From an uncultured Pelagibacteraceae bacterium (GTDB lineage Bacteria; Pseudomonadota; Alphaproteobacteria; Pelagibacterales; Pelagibacteraceae): 64,000 nucleotides of DNA. The stretch covers positions 1 through 64,000 of the forward strand of contig CACNRH010000003.1 in assembly GCA_902622825.1 (NCBI GenBank), given 5' to 3'. This document shows positions 29,084 to 43,235 of this stretch, in pieces (the first letter of the stretch is position 1; every line of letters starts with the position of its first letter). Both the position numbers and the translations under genes were made by a program. The notes below the pieces were generated by a model. That model worked only from the letters and a program-made list of their open reading frames with translations, did not search any database and was not told the origin of the DNA.

Positions 29084-33629
<4,546 letters not shown>

Positions 33630-33676
33630 TAGACTTATTCATATCAAATAAAACTAAATAGGTAAATTTAAGGATT

Positions 33677-34603
33677 TTATGCAGTTGCAGATAAATTGAT
33701 CTTGGATTTTTTTAAGTCTTTTGTTATTAGCTCTATATTTTCGAGATCAATTAGGACGAAATTTGAACTTTCTTCAAAAATTTTTTTTAGTAAGCCTATA
33801 GTCATTTTGTGTCCACCCTCTTTGCAAGATACATTACCTAAAACTCTTGAGCCTGAAAGCATCATATCACCACATAGATCTAATATTTTATGATTTACAA
33901 ATTCGTTTTTATTTCTCAAGCCACTTGGATTTAAAACCTTGTCATTATCCACGACTATTGCATTATCTAAAGATCCGCCTTTAGCAAGTCCCGCTTTTTT
34001 AATTTGTTCAATATCTTTATAAAGACAAAAAGTTCGAGATGAGTATATGTCTTTTAATTGATCTTTATAAAAATCAACTTTATTTTTTTGATTACCTATA
34101 ATTTGATTTTCATAGCTTAATTCAAAATCTATGCTTAGACCAAAATTGTTTGGCTTTATCTCTATAGACTTAGTGCCATCTTTTAAATTTACTTCTTTGC
34201 AGATTTTCACAAATTTTCTTTTTTTTAATTGTTCCTCTGTTCCAGCGGTTTTTATTATTTCTATAAAATCTGATGATGAGCCATCCATAATTGGAACCTC
34301 ATTATTATCTATCTCGACTATCAAGTTGTCTATACCAGTTATGTATATAGCTGCCATCAAATGCTCAATCGTACTGACAGAAACACCGCTTGAATTTGAA
34401 ATTGTTGTGCATAGTTGCGCTGATGAAACATTTTTATATTCGGCTTTAATAAATTGATTTTTCTTTACATCAGTTCTTTTGAAGATTATCCCAGTGTTTT
34501 CTTCAGCAGGAATTAAAGTTACTTTTGCCATATTGCCATAATGCAAACCGACTCCCTTAAAGGAGATATTTTTTTTTATTGTATGTTGCAGATAATTATT
34601 CAT
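33677..34603 (-). CDS. lpxC: UDP-3-O-acyl-N-acetylglucosamine deacetylase
   Basis: About 309 residues catalysing the committed step of lipid A synthesis. Zinc ligands are in STIEHLMAAIY (His) and NHKILDLCGD (His and Asp), and the catalytic Glu is in NNEVPIMDGSS. The start is the ATG at 34601-34603 (MNNYLQHTIKKNISFKGVGLH). A longer frame from a TTG at 34666 would overhang into poorly conserved sequence. It follows ftsA by about 65 bases. Confidence 0.95.
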   Translation of the reverse strand: MNNYLQHTIKKNISFKGVGLHYGNMAKVTLIPAEENTGIIFKRTDVKKNQFIKAEYKNVSSAQLCTTISNSSGVSVSTIEHLMAAIYITGIDNLIVEIDNNEVPIMDGSSSDFIEIIKTAGTEEQLKKRKFVKICKEVNLKDGTKSIEIKPNNFGLSIDFELSYENQIIGNQKNKVDFYKDQLKDIYSSRTFCLYKDIEQIKKAGLAKGGSLDNAIVVDNDKVLNPSGLRNKNEFVNHKILDLCGDMMLSGSRVLGNVSCKEGGHKMTIGLLKKIFEESSNFVLIDLENIELITKDLKKSKINLSATA

Positions 34604-34668
34604 CGAGGTAGTTATAGATTGAGATTTGGTAGAACTTAAAACAAGAAATGTTTCAAAAAATAACAAGA

Positions 34669-35859
34669 CTACTTAAATATCATTCTAAAGAACTTAGATA
34701 AAAGTGACCTTTTTTCAACTTTGATTGGTAAAGCTTCTGATTTCCACCCATTTATAACTAGACTCATAGCTGTTATATAATTATCTTCTTGTTCATCTTG
34801 GGTTTCTACGAAGGTCTCGATATTCTGGTCTAAATAAATTTTAAAATTTTTTGAAAAGTTCTTGTAAATATACGCGTCTTCAAAAGACAACTTTATAAAA
34901 ACATTTTTGTTGGCAAAACTAAGATTAATATTTTTTTTTAGCAATATATCGCAAATTTCAGATATTCTTGCATTGATAATGTCTTCAACATGTTGCAAGC
35001 TAATTTGTCTATTCTTTAAATTATTGTTATCAAAATATTTTTCTTCAATATTTGAACCTTTTTTTTTCGCGTCATTAAAGTCCGTATCTTTAATTAAATT
35101 TTGAGAATTAATTAGGCTTAGTTTACAAACTTTTGCAACGTCTTTATATATTATATCAGATCCAAAATTGAATGACTCAGAATATTTAAATGCGGCATTT
35201 TCAAAAAACGATAATTGGACATCTTTATTATTTATTTGAATATCAACTATCTTTTTTTTTCCCAAAAATGTATTTATTGAATTTATTCCTCTTATAAAGT
35301 TTTTTAAAATAATTCTTTCAACATCTAAATTACATGAGTTACACAATGCATTTATTCTTCTTTTTTCATCACTATCAATTAAAAAAAAGGATAAGGAGTG
35401 CCCATAAAAATCAGCTGTTGAATTTATAGGAATAGATTCTACTTCTTTAAAATCTAAAATAAAATTAGTATTGAAAATATGAATGATGTCTTTATTTTTT
35501 TCGTTATTGAGTACGTCTGTTTTAAGTTTATTTATCAAAAAGGTTACATCATCATTATTTATTTTGGATCCGAGCATATTTTTTGAGCTTGATACATTAA
35601 TATTATTAGAATTGTAGTAATTCAGTATGACTATTATTTTGTGAAAAATTTTGCTACTTTTTTTTTCTAGTTCATTTAGTGTTTTTTTTAATCTTTTTTT
35701 TATTTCATCATTTATAATTAACTTACCATTTTCCACACATGTTAATTCTATAATTTCTTTTTGAATGATTGATAAGATTTTATCTTTTTCTAAAATGACT
35801 AAAAATATTAAAGACCTATCATTAATTTCTAAAAATAATTTAACATTTTTCTCTGGCAT
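34669..35859 (-). CDS. ftsA: Highly divergent FtsA-like cell-division protein
   Basis: The 396-residue protein lies exactly where ftsA belongs, after ftsQ. The stretch FYGHSLSFFLIDSDEKRRINALCNSCNLDVERIILKNFIRGI (about 151-191) resembles the actin-like core around the FtsA-specific domain. The C-terminal RSLLSKFFRMIFK is an amphipathic helix like the FtsA membrane-targeting sequence. The glycine-rich nucleotide loop expected near residue 206 (DIGGGTT) is VDIQINNKDVQ here, so ATP binding is doubtful. FtsA anchors FtsZ to the membrane. The name rests on position, length and tail more than on sequence. Confidence 0.7.
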   Translation of the reverse strand: MPEKNVKLFLEINDRSLIFLVILEKDKILSIIQKEIIELTCVENGKLIINDEIKKRLKKTLNELEKKSSKIFHKIIVILNYYNSNNINVSSSKNMLGSKINNDDVTFLINKLKTDVLNNEKNKDIIHIFNTNFILDFKEVESIPINSTADFYGHSLSFFLIDSDEKRRINALCNSCNLDVERIILKNFIRGINSINTFLGKKKIVDIQINNKDVQLSFFENAAFKYSESFNFGSDIIYKDVAKVCKLSLINSQNLIKDTDFNDAKKKGSNIEEKYFDNNNLKNRQISLQHVEDIINARISEICDILLKKNINLSFANKNVFIKLSFEDAYIYKNFSKNFKIYLDQNIETFVETQDEQEDNYITAMSLVINGWKSEALPIKVEKRSLLSKFFRMIFK

Positions 35860-35861
35860 AA

Positions 35862-36515
35862 TTATTTTAAGATTAATTGATCTTTAATGCGGTAATCAAA
35901 CACTGAGTGATTTTTAATTAAATTGTTATCTAAATTGAGATAGTTTGTAATACTATTCTTATAATCCAATTTGGGTAACTTAATCAATTTTTTATTTTTT
36001 GTTAGAATATCCCATCTGCCTACCTCAAAATAATAATATGCTTTTATATTATTCAAATTGAAATTGAGAAGTCCTAAATCTTCATAAAATTCTACAAATT
36101 TTTTGTAATCACCAAAAACATTTGGTAATTTATTATTTACAATATCTTTATTGAATTTCAGTAATTTGTTATCTCTGGAGAGAAAAAATTTATCCTTATT
36201 TTTATTTACAATAGCAATAATTTCTCTTTCTTTTATTTTAATTACGATTTTGTCTGGGTAAACTTTTTTTAGCGATGCGTTTTCAATAAACTCGTAATCA
36301 TTTATCAAAGAATTAACTTTTTCTATATTGAGAGCCATTAAATTAGTTTCGTATAATATGGATAATTCTTTTGTAATTTCTTTTTTTGAGATATTTTTAC
36401 CTGTGGATACCTCTATCTTTTTTATTGGAAAAAATTCAATTTCAACTTTTGGATTATATGTAGGTAATAAAAAAAAAGATATAATAATTAAATATTTTAA
36501 GTTTTTATTTATCAT
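35862..36515 (-). CDS. ftsQ: Cell-division protein FtsQ
   Basis: A bitopic protein of 217 residues, shorter than most FtsQ. It has an N-terminal hydrophobic segment (LKYLIIISFFLLP) and a POTRA domain (IKKIEVSTGKNISKKEITKEL to ENASLKKVYPDKIVIKIKERE). FtsQ bridges cytoplasmic and periplasmic parts of the divisome with FtsB and FtsL, both of which are also in this window. It overlaps ddl as ATGA and is two bases from ftsA. Confidence 0.88.
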   Translation of the reverse strand: MINKNLKYLIIISFFLLPTYNPKVEIEFFPIKKIEVSTGKNISKKEITKELSILYETNLMALNIEKVNSLINDYEFIENASLKKVYPDKIVIKIKEREIIAIVNKNKDKFFLSRDNKLLKFNKDIVNNKLPNVFGDYKKFVEFYEDLGLLNFNLNNIKAYYYFEVGRWDILTKNKKLIKLPKLDYKNSITNYLNLDNNLIKNHSVFDYRIKDQLILK

Positions 36516-37444
36516 TTATGTAAACTGGCATCTGATAAAATTTTATTTATAAGACTTTCAAAACTAATATTGTAATATTTTGCGATTTCAGGCACTAGAG
36601 ATAAACTTGTCATCCCGGGTTGAGTGTTAATTTCCAACAAATAAAATTTATTTTTATAAAATTTAAAATCTGATCTTGTCACGCCTCTGCATCCCATTAT
36701 TTTGTGAACCCTTTCAGCTATTTTCATTACTTTTTTATAATTTTTCTTGCTGAGATTTGCAGGCATAATATGTGTTGTTTTTGCTGACTTAGAATATTTA
36801 GCTTTATAATCATAAAATTTTCTTTTTGGCTTAAGTTCTATTGAGCCAATGGCCTTTTTGTTTATTACAGCTACTTGAATTTCTTGTCCCCCTATAAACT
36901 CTTCACACAGAATTTCTTTATAATTTTTGCTTAAACTTTTTAATGAAGATGATATTTTAGAATAATTAGAGCAAATATTTACATCAATACTTGATCCTTC
37001 TCTGATAGGTTTTAAAACAATTGGAAGTTTAAATTTTTTTTTTTTGATTATTGATTTTATCGAATTAATATCATTATCAATCAAATTTAAATGTAAAAAT
37101 CTTGGTGTTAATATTCCGTTAGAAATAAATATATTTTTTGAAATAACTTTATCCATTGAATTCATTGATGAAATTACACCTGAATGAGTATACGGTATTC
37201 TTAAATATTCAAAATTACTTTGAGCAATTCCATCCTCGCCGTATTTACCATGAAGTGCGTTGAAAATTATGTCGGTCTGATTTTTATTTATTTGATTTAA
37301 AGGTTTGTTTTTTGGATCCAAAGTTTTGACAAGATATCCCAGGTTTTTAATTGCCTTAATACAAGCTTTACCTGACTTAAGGCTTACCTCTCTCTCTCTT
37401 GATAACCCCCCTAACACCACTAAGACTTTTTTTCTTTTTTTCAT
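36512..37444 (-). CDS. ddl: D-alanine--D-alanine ligase
   Basis: A 310-residue ATP-grasp ligase making D-Ala-D-Ala for MurF. It has GGLSREREVSLKSG at the N-terminus, the HGKYGEDG loop (about 65-72), LKPIREGSSIDV, and the metal site LEINTQPGMTSLSLVPE. It sits between murB and ftsQ, overlapping both by four bases, as in classical dcw clusters. Confidence 0.95.
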   Translation of the reverse strand: MKKRKKVLVVLGGLSREREVSLKSGKACIKAIKNLGYLVKTLDPKNKPLNQINKNQTDIIFNALHGKYGEDGIAQSNFEYLRIPYTHSGVISSMNSMDKVISKNIFISNGILTPRFLHLNLIDNDINSIKSIIKKKKFKLPIVLKPIREGSSIDVNICSNYSKISSSLKSLSKNYKEILCEEFIGGQEIQVAVINKKAIGSIELKPKRKFYDYKAKYSKSAKTTHIMPANLSKKNYKKVMKIAERVHKIMGCRGVTRSDFKFYKNKFYLLEINTQPGMTSLSLVPEIAKYYNISFESLINKILSDASLHK

Positions 37445-38340
37445 TTATCGCCAATTATTTTAATTTCTAAACTAAGAGTTACTCCACTTTTTTCCAAAAC
37501 GTTTTTTTTAACTTTATTAATAAGTCCTTCAATGTCAGATGCTTTTGCTTTACCGTTATTAACAAAAAAATTAGAGTGTTGTTCAGAAATTTGTGCGTCA
37601 CCTACTACGAACTTGTCTGACCCAGTTTTTCTTATTAATTGCCAAGCTTTTTCACCTTTTGGATTTTTAAAAGTACTACCACACGTTTTAACCCTGGAAG
37701 GTTGATCTTTCTTTTTTTTCTGAATAAAATTATTTTGAAGATTTTCAATTTTACTATTTAGTTCTTTTCTTCCTTTAAATTTAGCCGACAAAATAATTAC
37801 ATTTTTTGGTAAATTAGTTCCTCTGTAATAAAATTCTATATCCGCTTTTGAAATTTCTTTTATATCTCCATTAAAGTCCATTATTTTTAATGACTCAAGA
37901 ATTTGTGATATTTCTTGGCCATAACATCCGCTATTCATAATAATCGCACCTCCAATAGAACCCGGTATACATGATAAAAACTCAAAGCCTGTTATAGAAT
38001 TTTCTTTTGTAAAATTTGATACTTTTTTATCCAAAGTTGCGGCACCTACCTCTATCTCAGTTTCTCCATTTTTCTTAATATAAGAAAAGTTGGATCCCAG
38101 TTTGATGGCTAAACCCTTTAAACCTTTGTCACGAAAAAGAGTGTTGGAACCAGCTCCAATTACGAAAATCTTTTTGTTGAGTTCTTTTACCTCTTTAAGA
38201 AATTCTTTAATTTGTATTTCATCTGATGGCTTAAAGAAAATCTTGGCAGGCCCACCTAAATTGAACCAACTATATTTAGAGAGATTTTCATTAAAGATTA
38301 TATTTTTTTCAAACTTTTTAATTAATTTTTCTTCTATCAT
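37441..38340 (-). CDS. murB: UDP-N-acetylenolpyruvoylglucosamine reductase
   Basis: A 299-residue FAD enzyme that reduces the enolpyruvyl group to form UDP-MurNAc. The FAD-binding region is VIGAGSNTLFRDKG, then EFLSCIPGSIGGAIIMNSGCYG. The substrate site is KTCGSTFKNPKGEKAWQLI, and a C-terminal Glu in LSLEIKIIG completes the site. This is a type II-like MurB. It overlaps murC and ddl by four bases each. Confidence 0.95.
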   Translation of the reverse strand: MIEEKLIKKFEKNIIFNENLSKYSWFNLGGPAKIFFKPSDEIQIKEFLKEVKELNKKIFVIGAGSNTLFRDKGLKGLAIKLGSNFSYIKKNGETEIEVGAATLDKKVSNFTKENSITGFEFLSCIPGSIGGAIIMNSGCYGQEISQILESLKIMDFNGDIKEISKADIEFYYRGTNLPKNVIILSAKFKGRKELNSKIENLQNNFIQKKKKDQPSRVKTCGSTFKNPKGEKAWQLIRKTGSDKFVVGDAQISEQHSNFFVNNGKAKASDIEGLINKVKKNVLEKSGVTLSLEIKIIGDK

Positions 38341-39734
38341 AGTTCATTTTTAAAATCTCTTATCCATTGAGATATAGATCCAGCTCCCATACCAATAATT
38401 ATTTCATCAGAGTAAATATTTCTACTTAAATATCTTAATATTTGCTTTTTATCATTGACTATCACCACATTCACTTTTGATAGTTTTGCAATAGATTTAG
38501 CAAATTTTAATTCATTATATTTTTTGTCTTTACGCTCTCCAGCAGCATAGATTGGGCACAAAAGTACGGTATCAGCATATTTAAAACTTTTGCTAAATTC
38601 TTTTTCTAAACTTAAAACTCTAGAAAATCTATGGGGTTGAAAGATAGAAATAATTTTTTTTTCTCCAGATACATCTTTAACACTTTTTAGAACAGACATT
38701 ATTTCTGTTGGGTGATGAGCATAATCATCATAGTAGTCATTTAAATTTTTAGTAAATACTTTTGTCATTCGCCTCTGAACGCCAGAATAATTATCTAAAG
38801 CCTTTTTTATTATATTAGGATTAATGCCGAGATTTAACGAAATTGTTATCGCTCCTGCCGCGTTAGAAATATTATGCCTACCCATTAAATTCAATTTAAA
38901 GTTTTTAATCAGAATTTTTTTACCCTTAAAATTCTTAATTTTTAAATCAAATCTTGAATGATTATAGTTTAATTTTAAATTTAGAATTTGATAATCGCTT
39001 TTAGAACTAAAACCATAAGTAATGTAATTTTTTATATCTATTTTTTTTATTATTTTCAAAATATTTTTATCATCTATGCATAACGCAACTTTACCAATGG
39101 GAGGCGTTTTATTAATAAATTTAATAAAAGAATTTTCAAGATTCTTAAAACTTTTATAATAATCAATGTGTTCATAATCTAAATTTGTTACTATCGAATA
39201 ATTTATTGGTAATTTTAAAAAACTACCGTCTGACTCATCCGCTTCGACGGTAGACCATTCACCCTTACCTAATTTTGCGTTATTTTTAAGAGAATTAATA
39301 ACTCCACCATTAATAATTGTTGGATCAAGTTTTGCCTCAGTTAAAATTTTGCCAATTAATGAGGTCGTTGTTGTTTTTCCATGCGAGCCTGTAATTATAA
39401 TATTTTTTTTTAATGAGATAACATTAGCTAACATTTCGGCTCTATCATATATCGGAATTTTATTTTTAATTGCTTGAATTATTTCTGGATTATTTTTTTT
39501 TATTGCAGTGGATTTTACTATTATTGTTACTTTATTTAAATTATGTTTTTTGTGACCTATGTAGACTTTAATTTTTAAATTTTTACAATTATCAATATTT
39601 CTATTTGTATTAATATCACTCCCTTGAATTTTGAATCCCATGACTTTCATAATTTGAGCTAAACCACTCATTCCGATACCGCCTATACCTATAAAGTGAA
39701 TTACTTCTTTTGATCCAATTTTTATTCTTTTCAT
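38337..39734 (-). CDS. murC: UDP-N-acetylmuramate--L-alanine ligase
   Basis: The 465-residue Mur ligase adds L-Ala to UDP-MurNAc. HFIGIGGIGMSGLAQIM (about 13-29) is the MurC-type UDP site, GSHGKTTTTSLIG the ATP loop, VEADESDGSF the metal/substrate region and DDYAHHPTEI the later signature. It overlaps murG by four bases and murB by four. Confidence 0.96.
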   Translation of the reverse strand: MKRIKIGSKEVIHFIGIGGIGMSGLAQIMKVMGFKIQGSDINTNRNIDNCKNLKIKVYIGHKKHNLNKVTIIVKSTAIKKNNPEIIQAIKNKIPIYDRAEMLANVISLKKNIIITGSHGKTTTTSLIGKILTEAKLDPTIINGGVINSLKNNAKLGKGEWSTVEADESDGSFLKLPINYSIVTNLDYEHIDYYKSFKNLENSFIKFINKTPPIGKVALCIDDKNILKIIKKIDIKNYITYGFSSKSDYQILNLKLNYNHSRFDLKIKNFKGKKILIKNFKLNLMGRHNISNAAGAITISLNLGINPNIIKKALDNYSGVQRRMTKVFTKNLNDYYDDYAHHPTEIMSVLKSVKDVSGEKKIISIFQPHRFSRVLSLEKEFSKSFKYADTVLLCPIYAAGERKDKKYNELKFAKSIAKLSKVNVVIVNDKKQILRYLSRNIYSDEIIIGMGAGSISQWIRDFKNEL

Positions 39735-40816
39735 ATTTCTTCCACAGATCTCTCTATTTTTTTGTAAACATCATTATCATTATATTTTTTTTGATTAATT
39801 ATAACTCTCGAAAGTATAGACTTATCTCTATAAAAAGAATTAATTAATACAAATAATTTTTTTTCAATATCTATTTCCTCAATTAAAAACCCAAATTTTT
39901 TTTTTTTGAAAAATTCAGCGTTCAAAAATTGATGATTATCTGCAGAGTTAGGTAGTGGTATTGATATAAATGGCACACGACAGTTTACTAGCTCGGCTAA
40001 CATTGATGAACCTGCTCTTGTTATACATATGTCAATTTTTTTAAAGTAATTATGTAAGTTATTTTTAAAATTAAAAACTTCATGTTTAATTTTTAATTCA
40101 GAATAATATTTCTTTAATTTTTCAATTTGATCGTTGGTGCATTGTTGATAAACTACAATTTTAATATTTTTTTCTCTGCATTTTTTTATAACAGCTGGTA
40201 ATTTTTTACCAAAAGAGTCTGCAGCCTGGCTTCCACCAAGAATAAGTAAATTTAATAGTTTATTTGATTTCTTTTTTTTTGTTGAATATTTAAAATTTAG
40301 TATTTTTTTATTCAATATATTTCCAGTTACAACTATTTTATTAAAGTATTTAGGTTTTATACCCTGTAATTCTTTATAAGAGATAAAGATTTTTTTTGAA
40401 AATGGTAATAAAAATTTATTTGCCTTACCTAACAAAAGATTATTTTCATAAATTACAAATGGAACATCTAAAACTTTTGATGCCATGCAAAATGGTAGCG
40501 ACGTATACCCGCCCATTCCTATTATTAGGTCAGCTTTTTTATTTCTTATCAAAAAGAGAGATTGCAGAAATGACATTATTATTATTATGATTGAAAATAT
40601 GAATTTAATAGGGTTTCTATAATTGATTGTAGAAGAAAAAATAGTCTTGAATTTTCTCTTATCATTTTTGTTCAAAAAAATTTTGCCCCTTTTATCTGTT
40701 ATTATTTCAACATGGTTCCTCTTAGACCTTAAATCTTTATATAAATTGTAAGCCGGAAAGACATGTCCACCAGTGCCTCCAGCTATAATTAAAATTCTTT
40801 TTTTATTATTTTTCAT
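39731..40816 (-). CDS. murG: Lipid II-forming N-acetylglucosaminyltransferase MurG
   Basis: A 361-residue GT-B enzyme that adds GlcNAc to lipid I on the inner face of the membrane. IIAGGTGGHVFPAYNLYKDL is the N-terminal glycine loop, and LILGGSQAADSF and CITRAGSSMLAELVNCRVPFISIPLP form the UDP-GlcNAc site. It overlaps ftsW by 11 bases. Confidence 0.95.
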   Translation of the reverse strand: MKNNKKRILIIAGGTGGHVFPAYNLYKDLRSKRNHVEIITDKRGKIFLNKNDKRKFKTIFSSTINYRNPIKFIFSIIIIIMSFLQSLFLIRNKKADLIIGMGGYTSLPFCMASKVLDVPFVIYENNLLLGKANKFLLPFSKKIFISYKELQGIKPKYFNKIVVTGNILNKKILNFKYSTKKKKSNKLLNLLILGGSQAADSFGKKLPAVIKKCREKNIKIVVYQQCTNDQIEKLKKYYSELKIKHEVFNFKNNLHNYFKKIDICITRAGSSMLAELVNCRVPFISIPLPNSADNHQFLNAEFFKKKKFGFLIEEIDIEKKLFVLINSFYRDKSILSRVIINQKKYNDNDVYKKIERSVEEI

Positions 40817-41933
40817 TGAGAAACCTTTTTTTTGTAAAATTTAAGATCATCCCAGCAAGTATCGCGCTGCCAATTAAAGACGATCCGCCATAGCTTAAAA
40901 ATGGTAAAGTCATTCCAGTGGTGGGGAGTAAACTTGTATTTACTCCGATATGAATAAACGTTTGAAAAATAAGTAATGAAGATAATCCAGAAAGTGAAAG
41001 TCTGATAAATTCATTTTCTTCCTTAATGCAAATTTTTATTACTCTGTAAGAAATAAATAAAAAAATTAATACAATCATTATTGATAGTATTGACCCAAAT
41101 TCTTCTGAAATGATGGCAATTATATAATCTGTATGTGCTTCCGGCACATTATCTTTTAGTATACCTTCGCCCATGCCCTGACCCTTCAAACCTCCAAGCT
41201 TAATCGCTTCGAGCGCCTTTTCATTCTGAAAGTTGTCACCAGATGATGGGTCTAGAAAAGTTAATAGTCTATTAATTATATAACCGAATCTTTCCGGAAA
41301 TAAAAAAAATATCAATACAGATAAAGAAAGTACAAAAATACCTATCAAGACAAGATACATCACTTTTATTCCTGATATAAAAATTAAAGATAACCAAGTA
41401 GAAATGATTAAGACAGTTTGTCCAAAGTCAGGTTGATTGATCAGAAGGAATGCAACTGAAGTTAAAACAAAAAAACTTAAAAAGTAACTTACAAAGTTTT
41501 TATCAAATAGTTGAGAGCATAGTATTCTAGCGGTCATTAATATGAAAAATGGCTTAATCAACTCAACTGGCTGTAATCTTAAGAAGAAAATATTAAGCCA
41601 TCTCTTTGAGCCTTTAACCTCAACACCAATAAAAGGAACTAAAATTAATAAAATTAATAAGAACAAGAAAAGTGGTGTTATCGCTTTATCTACTATATCT
41701 AAACGAACTGACGAAATAGCCAACATTAAAGTTAATGATAAAGACGCAAAAATAAAATGTCTAATGAAGAAGAAATAATTGGCTTTGTCCAATCGCTCAC
41801 TTGCTAATGTGGAAGTAGATGAAAATGAAAAAAAAACTCCTAAAAAAAATAGAAGTAGAAAACTGAACAATATGCTTTTATCAATATTACGCCAGTAATT
41901 ATCAATGTTATCTAATAAAAATGTTTTAAGCAT
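40806..41933 (-). CDS. ftsW: Divisome SEDS glycosyltransferase FtsW
   Basis: A 375-residue polytopic protein with about ten membrane segments, related to RodA but located in the division cluster. Family regions are GSKRWLNIFFLRLQPVELIKPFF, NQPDFGQTVLI, PEAHTDYIIAIISEEFGSI and the C-terminal TGMTLPFLSYGGSSLIG. It polymerises septal glycan with FtsI. It overlaps murD by eight bases. Confidence 0.95.
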   Translation of the reverse strand: MLKTFLLDNIDNYWRNIDKSILFSFLLLFFLGVFFSFSSTSTLASERLDKANYFFFIRHFIFASLSLTLMLAISSVRLDIVDKAITPLFLFLLILLILVPFIGVEVKGSKRWLNIFFLRLQPVELIKPFFILMTARILCSQLFDKNFVSYFLSFFVLTSVAFLLINQPDFGQTVLIISTWLSLIFISGIKVMYLVLIGIFVLSLSVLIFFLFPERFGYIINRLLTFLDPSSGDNFQNEKALEAIKLGGLKGQGMGEGILKDNVPEAHTDYIIAIISEEFGSILSIMIVLIFLFISYRVIKICIKEENEFIRLSLSGLSSLLIFQTFIHIGVNTSLLPTTGMTLPFLSYGGSSLIGSAILAGMILNFTKKRFLNEK

Positions 41934-43230
41934 ACAATTTTACCATCCTTTTAAAGCTCAATCCTCTTTCTTCAAAATTTTGAAATTGATCAAATGAGGC
42001 ACTAGCTGGACACAACAACACTGTTTTTGAAAAATTTGTGTTTAACGACTTAAGCTTTTTGAGATCTTTTCTAATATCAAGAAATGCTTTTTTTAAGCTA
42101 TGACAAATTTTGTAATCAAATTTTTTATAAATTAAATTCTCAAAAAAACTAATATTTTTACCTATAAGATAAATTTTGATTATCGATTTTTTATAATTTG
42201 ATAGATTAATTTTTTCACCTTTTTTTGGGATGCCGCCTAAAATCCAAAAAATATTTTTGTATATTGAGAGTGAGTTTTTTGCTGCTTCAAAACTTGTAGC
42301 TTTAGAATCGTTAATGAATACAACACCGGCTTTTTTAACTAAATACTCACCTCGATGTGGCAATGGTTTGAAACTATTAGTTATACTAAAAAAAATTTTT
42401 CTACTGATTTTAAACTTATTTGCTATTGTGTAAACAAATCTTAAATTTTGTAGATTTGCCTCATTTTTAAAATATCTGGTTTTTATACCACTTGCAAAAG
42501 TATTTTTTAGGTTTTTTTTAATTATTATAAGTTTTCCCTTAAATTTTTTCCTCTTAAATTTTGTAATTAATTTTAAATCTTCTAGATAGGCGAAGTTTTT
42601 ATTTTTTTGATTTTGAAAAATTTTTAATTTTGAATTTAGGTAATTCGAATAATTTTTGTGCCAATCAAGATGATCATTGGAGATATTAGTGATCAAAGCG
42701 TGATTTGGTCTTAAATATTTTGAATAATATAACTGATAGGATGAAGCCTCAATTATAAATAAACTTCTTTTTTTTGGATTTTCATAGAGTATGGGTTTAC
42801 CAATATTACCTGTTAAATGAACATTATATCTTTTCGTTTTTTTAAATAAATTCTTAAGCAACTCACATGTTGTTGATTTACCATTGGTCCCAGTGACCAT
42901 TATAGTTTTTAAATTTGGATAGAATAAATAAAAAATATCTAAGTCAGTTATGATTTTTTTGGTATATTTTCTTAAAGTATTTTTTGCTATTGCTTTAGAA
43001 ATTTGGATGCCAGGGCTGATAACTATATAATCTGAATTAACAATTGCATTAGTTAAAATCTTTATTTGCCTTAATTTCTTATTTGCTTTTTTTGATATCC
43101 AATTATCGTCCCAAACAAAAAAATTTTTAATATTATTTTTTTTTAAAAAAAACTTTACAGATCTTCCAGTTTTACCAAGACCGTATATAACATACTTTCT
43201 TTTTTTTAGATTGATTAAGTCGTTTTTCAT
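41926..43230 (-). CDS. murD: UDP-N-acetylmuramoylalanine--D-glutamate ligase
   Basis: About 434 residues. VIYGLGKTGRSVKFFL is the N-terminal UDP loop, VTGTNGKSTTCELL the ATP loop, ITNISNDHLDWHKN the metal region and FINDSKATSFEAA the C-terminal signature. The ATG at 43228-43230 (MKNDLINLKKRKYV) lies five bases after the mraY stop. A longer frame from a TTG at 43293 would overlap mraY by 58 bases and is rejected. Confidence 0.94.
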   Translation of the reverse strand: MKNDLINLKKRKYVIYGLGKTGRSVKFFLKKNNIKNFFVWDDNWISKKANKKLRQIKILTNAIVNSDYIVISPGIQISKAIAKNTLRKYTKKIITDLDIFYLFYPNLKTIMVTGTNGKSTTCELLKNLFKKTKRYNVHLTGNIGKPILYENPKKRSLFIIEASSYQLYYSKYLRPNHALITNISNDHLDWHKNYSNYLNSKLKIFQNQKNKNFAYLEDLKLITKFKRKKFKGKLIIIKKNLKNTFASGIKTRYFKNEANLQNLRFVYTIANKFKISRKIFFSITNSFKPLPHRGEYLVKKAGVVFINDSKATSFEAAKNSLSIYKNIFWILGGIPKKGEKINLSNYKKSIIKIYLIGKNISFFENLIYKKFDYKICHSLKKAFLDIRKDLKKLKSLNTNFSKTVLLCPASASFDQFQNFEERGLSFKRMVKLYA

Positions 43231-43235
43231 TAAAA

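Noticed and set aside
34604-34666. Extended LpxC N-terminus starting at 34666
   Set aside because: It depends on a TTG start and adds 21 residues absent from the family; ATG 34603 begins at the conserved region.
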